A stretch of DNA of 64,000 bases from Kaistia terrae (GTDB lineage Bacteria > Pseudomonadota > Alphaproteobacteria > Rhizobiales > Kaistiaceae). The DNA lies in assembly GCF_026344005.1 (NCBI RefSeq), contig NZ_JAPKNH010000005.1:124001-188000 (forward strand), read 5' to 3'. How positions within the stretch are numbered: position 1 is the stretch's first letter; every line of letters begins with the position of its first letter. Below the pieces are notes generated by a model, which was not told the origin of the DNA, did not search any database, and was given only the letters and a program-made list of their open reading frames with translations. Positions 60,130-64,000 of this stretch are shown in pieces. Both the position numbers and the translations under genes were made by a program.

Positions 60130-61406
60130 TCATGCTCGGCGTCCTCTCCGTCACCTTCTTGGCGCTCGCCCTGCTGGCGGTGCCGATTGCCATCGCGCTC
60201 GGCGTCTCGGCCCTGATCATCGTCGCGATCTGGGGCATGCCGGGCTTCATCCTGGCGCAGAAGATGGTCAACGGCATCGATTCCTTCCCGTTGCTGGCGG
60301 TGCCGTTCTTCATCCTCGCCGCTTCCGTCATGAACAGCGGCGGCATCACCACCCGCGTCGTCGACCTGTTCTCGTCGGCGCTGGGCCGCATTCGTGGCTC
60401 GTCCGGCGTCGTCAATGTCGGCACCAACGTCTTCCTCGCCGGTATCTCCGGTTCGGCCGTGGCGGACGCATCTGCCTCCGGCGCGCTGCTCATCCCGGAG
60501 ATGCGGAAAGAAGGCTATTCCGGCGGTTTCGCGGCGGCGCTCACCGCCGGTGCCGCTGTCATCGGCCCGATCATCCCGCCGAGCATTCCGCTTGTCATCT
60601 ACGGTGTTATCGCCCAGGTCTCGATCACCAAGTTGTTCGTCGGCGCCTATATTCCGGGCCTGATGATCGCCTCGGCGTTGATCGCCTATGTCATCTTCTA
60701 CGCCAAGAAGCACAATCTTCCGGCGCGCGGCCGCCGTCCCTGGGGCGTGATCGGCAAGCAGTTCAAAGGCAGCGCGTGGGCGCTTTCCATGCCGCTCCTC
60801 CTGATCGTCGGGGCCAAGGGCGGGCTCTTCACCGTGACCGAACTCGGCGCGGTGCTGGTGCTTTATGCGATCTTCGTCGGCTGGGTGATCCACCGCGAAT
60901 TCAAGTGGCGCCTGTTCCCCGGCATGCTCACTGAGGCGGGGCTGCAGACCGCGAACATCATGCTGGTCGTCGCCGTCTCGTCCTTCATCGCCTATCTGGT
61001 CGTCGTGCACGGTATCCCGCGCGATATCCAGGCGCTGCTGCACGGCGCGGATCTCGCGCCTTGGGAATTTCTGCTGATCGTCAACGTGATCTTCCTGGTC
61101 GCAGGCATGTTCCTCGATTCGACGCCGGCGACGATCATCCTGGTGCCGATCTTCCTGCCGGCCGCGACGAGCTTTGGCATTGATCCCACCCATTTCGGCT
61201 TGGTTATCGTGCTGAACCTGATGGTCGGATTGATCCATCCGCCGCTCGGCCTCAACCTGCTGATCACCCAGTCGATCGCCAAGGTTCCGATGCGCGAAGT
61301 GCTGTGGGCCAGCTTGCCGATTGTCGGCATCGTGCTCTGCGTGCTGCTGGTCATCACCTTCGTGCCGCAGACCGTGCTCTGGTTGCCGCACGTCATGGGC
61401 ATGTGA
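60126..61406 (+). CDS. dctM: TRAP transporter large permease subunit (DctM-like)
   Basis: A 426-residue DctM-type permease with about 11-12 TM segments. Landmarks are IDSFPLLAVPFFILAASVMN, GTNVFLAGISGSAVADASAS, ALTAGAAVIGPIIPPSIPLV and VGLIHPPLGLNLLITQSIAK, which form the ion and substrate sites in the family. The ATG overlaps the DctQ stop (ATGA). It drives uptake with a Na+ gradient. A strong terminator follows. Confidence 0.92.
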   Translation: MIMLGVLSVTFLALALLAVPIAIALGVSALIIVAIWGMPGFILAQKMVNGIDSFPLLAVPFFILAASVMNSGGITTRVVDLFSSALGRIRGSSGVVNVGTNVFLAGISGSAVADASASGALLIPEMRKEGYSGGFAAALTAGAAVIGPIIPPSIPLVIYGVIAQVSITKLFVGAYIPGLMIASALIAYVIFYAKKHNLPARGRRPWGVIGKQFKGSAWALSMPLLLIVGAKGGLFTVTELGAVLVLYAIFVGWVIHREFKWRLFPGMLTEAGLQTANIMLVVAVSSFIAYLVVVHGIPRDIQALLHGADLAPWEFLLIVNVIFLVAGMFLDSTPATIILVPIFLPAATSFGIDPTHFGLVIVLNLMVGLIHPPLGLNLLITQSIAKVPMREVLWASLPIVGIVLCVLLVITFVPQTVLWLPHVMGM

Positions 61407-61426
61407 TCGGACCAGTCTTGATAACG

Positions 61427-61468
61427 AAAAGGGGCCGCTCTCCTGCCGGAGGGCGGCCCCTTTTGTTT
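61427..61468. terminator. Bidirectional intrinsic terminator
   Basis: A 13-bp stem GGGGCCGCTCTCC / GGAGGGCGGCCCC (one G-U pair) with a 4-base loop has AAAA on the left and TTTTGTTT on the right. It serves the TRAP operon and the convergent sugar ABC operon. Confidence 0.9.
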
Positions 61469-61487
61469 GGCTTGTACCGTCGAATGG

Positions 61488-61733
61488 CTAGCCGCGCCTG
61501 ATTATTATGACGCCCACCACGATCGAGATCGCCGTTGCGACATAGATCGACAACGACTGTTCGACGAAGCGCATCCAGAACAAATGGATGGCGACGAACA
61601 GCACGACCGCGATGAAGATGCGGTCGAACAGGTTGGTTTCGATCGGCAGGAAGCCGTCGGGGCGAACGGCGCGCTTTAGCGCGCCGTTGGTGTTTGCAGA
61701 CTTGCCAGGGGAGCCGGTGAGGTTGCTTGCCAT
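61488..61733 (-). CDS. Small two-helix membrane protein in a sugar ABC operon
   Basis: An 81-residue protein of unknown function. A polar N-terminus (GALKRAVRPDGFLPIETN) is followed by two TM segments (IFIAVVLFVAIHLFWMRFVE and SLSIYVATAISIVVGVIIIR). It starts five bases after the MalG-type permease stop and has a GGGG site, so it is co-translated with the importer. Small membrane proteins of this size sit in some glycerol and sugar ABC operons of Rhizobiales (e.g. DUF2160 types). This one resembles them in position, though I cannot confirm the family. Confidence 0.7.
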   Translation of the reverse strand: MASNLTGSPGKSANTNGALKRAVRPDGFLPIETNLFDRIFIAVVLFVAIHLFWMRFVEQSLSIYVATAISIVVGVIIIRRG

Positions 61734-61738
61734 CTCGT

Positions 61739-62575
61739 TCACCCCTTCACGGCGCCGAAGGTCAGGCCGGCGACGATGTGCTTCTGCACCAGCGCCAGGA
61801 AGGCGATCGCCGGGATCAGGGTCAGCATCGCGGTCGCCGCCATCTGGCCCCAGTTGGTGCCGGTAACGGTGACGAATTCGGCGAGGCCCGTGGTGATGGT
61901 GCGGGCATGCACGCTCGTCAGCGTCGCGGCGAACAGATACTCGTTCCACGCGAACACCCAGGTCAAAATGCCGGTGACGGCAAGGCCGGGTTTCGCCAGT
62001 GGCAGGATGACGTACCAGATCACCTGCCAGGTCTTGGCGCCATCGACATAGGCCGCCTCGTCCAGTTCGTGCGGAATCGCGTCGATAACGCCCCGGAGCG
62101 TCCAGATCGCGAAGGGCAGGTTGAACACGCAATAGAGCAGGATCAGCCCGGTGCGCGTGTCGAACAGCTTCCAGTCTCCGACGACGAAGACCTGCGTGTA
62201 GAGCAGGAACAGCGGCAGCAGGAAGGCCGCCGGCGGCGCCATGCGGTTGGTGATCGTCCAGAAGAAGATGTTCTCCTTGCCGTGCAGCTTGTAGCGCGTC
62301 AGCGCATAGGTGGCGAACAGCGCCAGCACCGTCACGAGGAAGGCGTTCGACGTGGCGACCACGATCGAATTGAACATGTATTTCTGGAAGGTCGGGTCCG
62401 TCAGCGTCTTGATGTAATTCTCGGAGAAGAACGTCGTGATGATGAAGTTCGGCTTGCCGAACAGCTCGACGCGGCTCTTCGCCGAGACGATGAACATCCA
62501 GTAGATCGGGAACAGCGTCACCAGGCTGGAGACGGTCCAGAACAGGATCGACAGAAGCGGGCGTTGACGGGTCAT
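61739..62575 (-). CDS. Sugar ABC permease (MalG-like)
   Basis: A 278-residue permease with six TM segments. TM1 is [20 protein letters not shown], followed by [20 protein letters not shown] and [20 protein letters not shown]. The EAA loop reads [20 protein letters not shown], and the end is [17 protein letters not shown] as in MalG proteins. The ATG overlaps the MalF-type stop by four bases. Confidence 0.9.
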   Translation of the reverse strand: MTRQRPLLSILFWTVSSLVTLFPIYWMFIVSAKSRVELFGKPNFIITTFFSENYIKTLTDPTFQKYMFNSIVVATSNAFLVTVLALFATYALTRYKLHGKENIFFWTITNRMAPPAAFLLPLFLLYTQVFVVGDWKLFDTRTGLILLYCVFNLPFAIWTLRGVIDAIPHELDEAAYVDGAKTWQVIWYVILPLAKPGLAVTGILTWVFAWNEYLFAATLTSVHARTITTGLAEFVTVTGTNWGQMAATAMLTLIPAIAFLALVQKHIVAGLTFGAVKG

Positions 62576-63453
62576 TCTGGCCTCTTCAGATCGCGGCGCG
62601 CGACGAGACCGGCATAGAGCAGCCAGCACATCACGATGGTGAGGTAGAGCGTGATCAGCGACATGGCCGAGCCATAGCCGTAATCCGTCTTGGGAAAGAC
62701 GACGCGCCAGATATAGAGGCCGATATAGCGGGTGGCCGAGCCGGGGCCGCCGCCGGTCAGCATCCAGACCTCGTCGACGGTGCGCATGGCGTCCATCAGG
62801 CGGATGAAAACGGCCGACAGGATCGCCGGCTTCAGCATCGGCAGCGTCACGTACCAGAAGGTCTGGACGCGGTTGGCGCCGTCGATCTGCGCCTGCTCGA
62901 ACGGCTCCTTCGGCATCGAGGACAGCGCCGCCAGCAGCGTCAGCGTGACGAGCGGGGTCCAATGCCAGATGTCCATGATCACGGTGGTCATGAAAGCCTG
63001 GCCGACATAGCGGCTGATCAGGAATTCATAGCCGAACCATTTGTCGAGATAATAGGGGATGGGCCCCAGGCCGGGCACCGTCATCAGCCGCCAGGTGGCG
63101 CCGACGGCGACGGGGGCGATCATCAGCGGCAGCGTATGGACCGTCCGGAAGAAGCCCTTGAACGGGAAGTTCTTCATGAACAGCTGCGCCAGCAGATAGC
63201 CCAGAATGACCTGGCTCACGACGGCGAAGACGCCGAATTTCAGCGTGTTCCAGAGGGCCATCAGGAAGCCCTTGTCGAACATCAGCTCGCGATAATTGTC
63301 GAGGCCGGCAAAACGCATCGTCGGGTCGGCGGCGAAGCTGTTCCAATGGAAGAAGCTGATCACCGTCACATAGACGAAGGGCCAGACGCCGAAGACGAAC
63401 AGGATCAGGAGGGTCGGGGCGAGAAACAGCCAGCCGACGGTTTGGGAGCGCAT
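62572..63453 (-). CDS. Sugar ABC permease (MalF-like)
   Basis: A 293-residue permease. TM1 is [20 protein letters not shown], followed by [19 protein letters not shown] and [19 protein letters not shown]. The EAA loop is [20 protein letters not shown], and the family end motif [20 protein letters not shown] is present. I chose the ATG behind GGAGAACC; a longer frame opens at 63561 with an unlikely leader. It follows the binding-protein gene after a stable hairpin. Confidence 0.9.
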   Translation of the reverse strand: MRSQTVGWLFLAPTLLILFVFGVWPFVYVTVISFFHWNSFAADPTMRFAGLDNYRELMFDKGFLMALWNTLKFGVFAVVSQVILGYLLAQLFMKNFPFKGFFRTVHTLPLMIAPVAVGATWRLMTVPGLGPIPYYLDKWFGYEFLISRYVGQAFMTTVIMDIWHWTPLVTLTLLAALSSMPKEPFEQAQIDGANRVQTFWYVTLPMLKPAILSAVFIRLMDAMRTVDEVWMLTGGGPGSATRYIGLYIWRVVFPKTDYGYGSAMSLITLYLTIVMCWLLYAGLVARRDLKRPE

Positions 63454-63570
63454 GAAGCTGGTTCTCCAGTGGCCACGGGATCTAGGTGTGGCGTAGGCCC
63501 GGCGAGGCGGGGCCGTTCCGGCCGGCGCGGTGGCGGCGTCGAAACAGCATGGCAGCGGCAAAACGGATGA

Positions 63571-63602
63571 GGCGGACGGGTTTCACGTGAATCCCGTCCG
63601 CC
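63571..63602 (-). terminator. Hairpin between binding-protein and permease genes
   Basis: The stem GGCGGACGGG / CCCGTCCGCC continues into an inner palindrome TTCACGTGAA. It lies 12 bases after the binding-protein stop and has no clear U-tract on the minus strand, so mRNA stabilisation or partial termination is likely. Confidence 0.55.
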
Positions 63603-63613
63603 GTCGTTCCGTC

Positions 63614-64000
63614 TTACTTGCGGTAGCCGAGCTTGGTCAGTTCGGCTTCGGAGGCCGTTGCCATCTGGTCGAGCGCGTCGGAGGCGGAGAGTTCACCCGT
63701 GATCGCCTGATAGAAGATCGGGGCAACCGTCTCGCGAAGCTGGTTGTGGAACGGATAGGGCGGTGCGCCGGCGAACAGCTTGCCCTGGTCGCGCATCAGC
63801 GTGTAGTAGCCGTCCGTCTTGGCATCCTGCGCCACGACCTTCGGATCGTCATAGGTTCCCTGGAGCGTGATGCGGGAACCGGCGACGGCCCAATCGGCCT
63901 GGACAGAAGGCTGGGCGATGTACTGCAGGAACAGCGCTGCCGCTGCCTTGTTCTTCGACGAGTGCGGGATGCCGAAGGCGCCGCCATCGTAGTAGCCGAT
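63614..64000 (-). CDS. Extracellular sugar-binding protein (family 1), 5' end beyond window
   Basis: The C-terminal ~128 residues of an SBP_bac_1-type receptor are visible: [60 protein letters not shown] and [20 protein letters not shown]. This is the usual end of carbohydrate receptors. It is the first visible gene of the MalFG-type operon; its ATPase gene is not in the window. Confidence 0.88.
   Translation of the reverse strand: MGYYDGGAFGIPHSSKNKAAAALFLQYIAQPSVQADWAVAGSRITLQGTYDDPKVVAQDAKTDGYYTLMRDQGKLFAGAPPYPFHNQLRETVAPIFYQAITGELSASDALDQMATASEAELTKLGYRK

Noticed and set aside
1-64000. Prophage, insertion sequences, integrons, CRISPR arrays, tRNA or rRNA genes
   Set aside because: No transposase or integrase motifs, no regularly spaced repeats, and no tRNA-like cloverleaf or rRNA segment were noticed.

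Overview
The window is GC-rich, densely coded DNA with no rRNA, tRNA, phage, insertion sequence or CRISPR array that I can see. Gene content points to a free-living alphaproteobacterium, most likely Hyphomicrobiales (Rhizobiales). The signs are many sugar, peptide and TRAP importers, several FadR/FCD-type GntR regulators, GTG/TTG starts behind strong Shine-Dalgarno sites, and DUF1254, MipA and HdeA-type envelope proteins. Genus-level placement is inference only.

Layout. 1-1.8 kb: a DAACS symporter (cut by the window edge) behind a periplasmic solute-binding protein. 2.3-3.3 kb: an SDR-type epimerase/reductase. 3.4-10.2 kb: an AraC regulator divergent from a ketose-3-epimerase-like enzyme and a complete ribose-class ABC importer. 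10.3-16.1 kb (minus strand): a sugar-acid operon with an LVIVD protein, GntR regulator, enolase-superfamily dehydratase and a carbohydrate ABC importer whose permease and ATPase genes are fused by an internal deletion. 16.4-22.9 kb: small envelope and stress proteins (DUF2721, HdeA-like, a PY-rich secreted protein, DUF1254/DUF1214, a beta-barrel-like protein) and an AraC regulator. 23.1-29.4 kb: a Dpp/Opp-type importer ending in a glycerophosphodiester phosphodiesterase. 29.6-30.4 kb: a DUF4239 membrane protein.

30.6-36.3 kb is the most interesting block. It holds a REC-PAS-GGDEF-EAL response regulator, an RpfC-like hybrid histidine kinase overlapping it, and a convergent RpfF-like crotonase with both catalytic glutamates. 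Together they look like a diffusible-signal-factor (DSF) quorum-sensing module in which a cyclic-di-GMP GGDEF-EAL protein stands where Xanthomonas has the HD-GYP protein RpfG.

36.8-38.3 kb: an M15-type peptidase, a decayed beta-barrel gene fragment and a DsbA-like protein. 38.4-48.5 kb: a GntR regulator divergent from an eight-gene rare-sugar locus (two TIM-barrel isomerases, Gfo/Idh/MocA dehydrogenase, ribose-class ABC importer, UxaA-type dehydratase, FucU-type mutarotase). 48.5-52.5 kb: aspartase-family lyase, MipA/OmpV protein, a second Gfo/Idh/MocA dehydrogenase and a tiny Cys-rich ORF. 52.7-55.5 kb: a TrpXYZ-like ABC importer. 55.9-61.4 kb: a GntR regulator, class-III aminotransferase and DctPQM TRAP importer sharing a repeated operator-like motif. 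61.5-64 kb: a MalFG-type sugar importer running off the window.

Overall this is an accessory, nutrient-scavenging region: regulator-transporter-enzyme cassettes side by side, with a cell-cell signalling module embedded among them.
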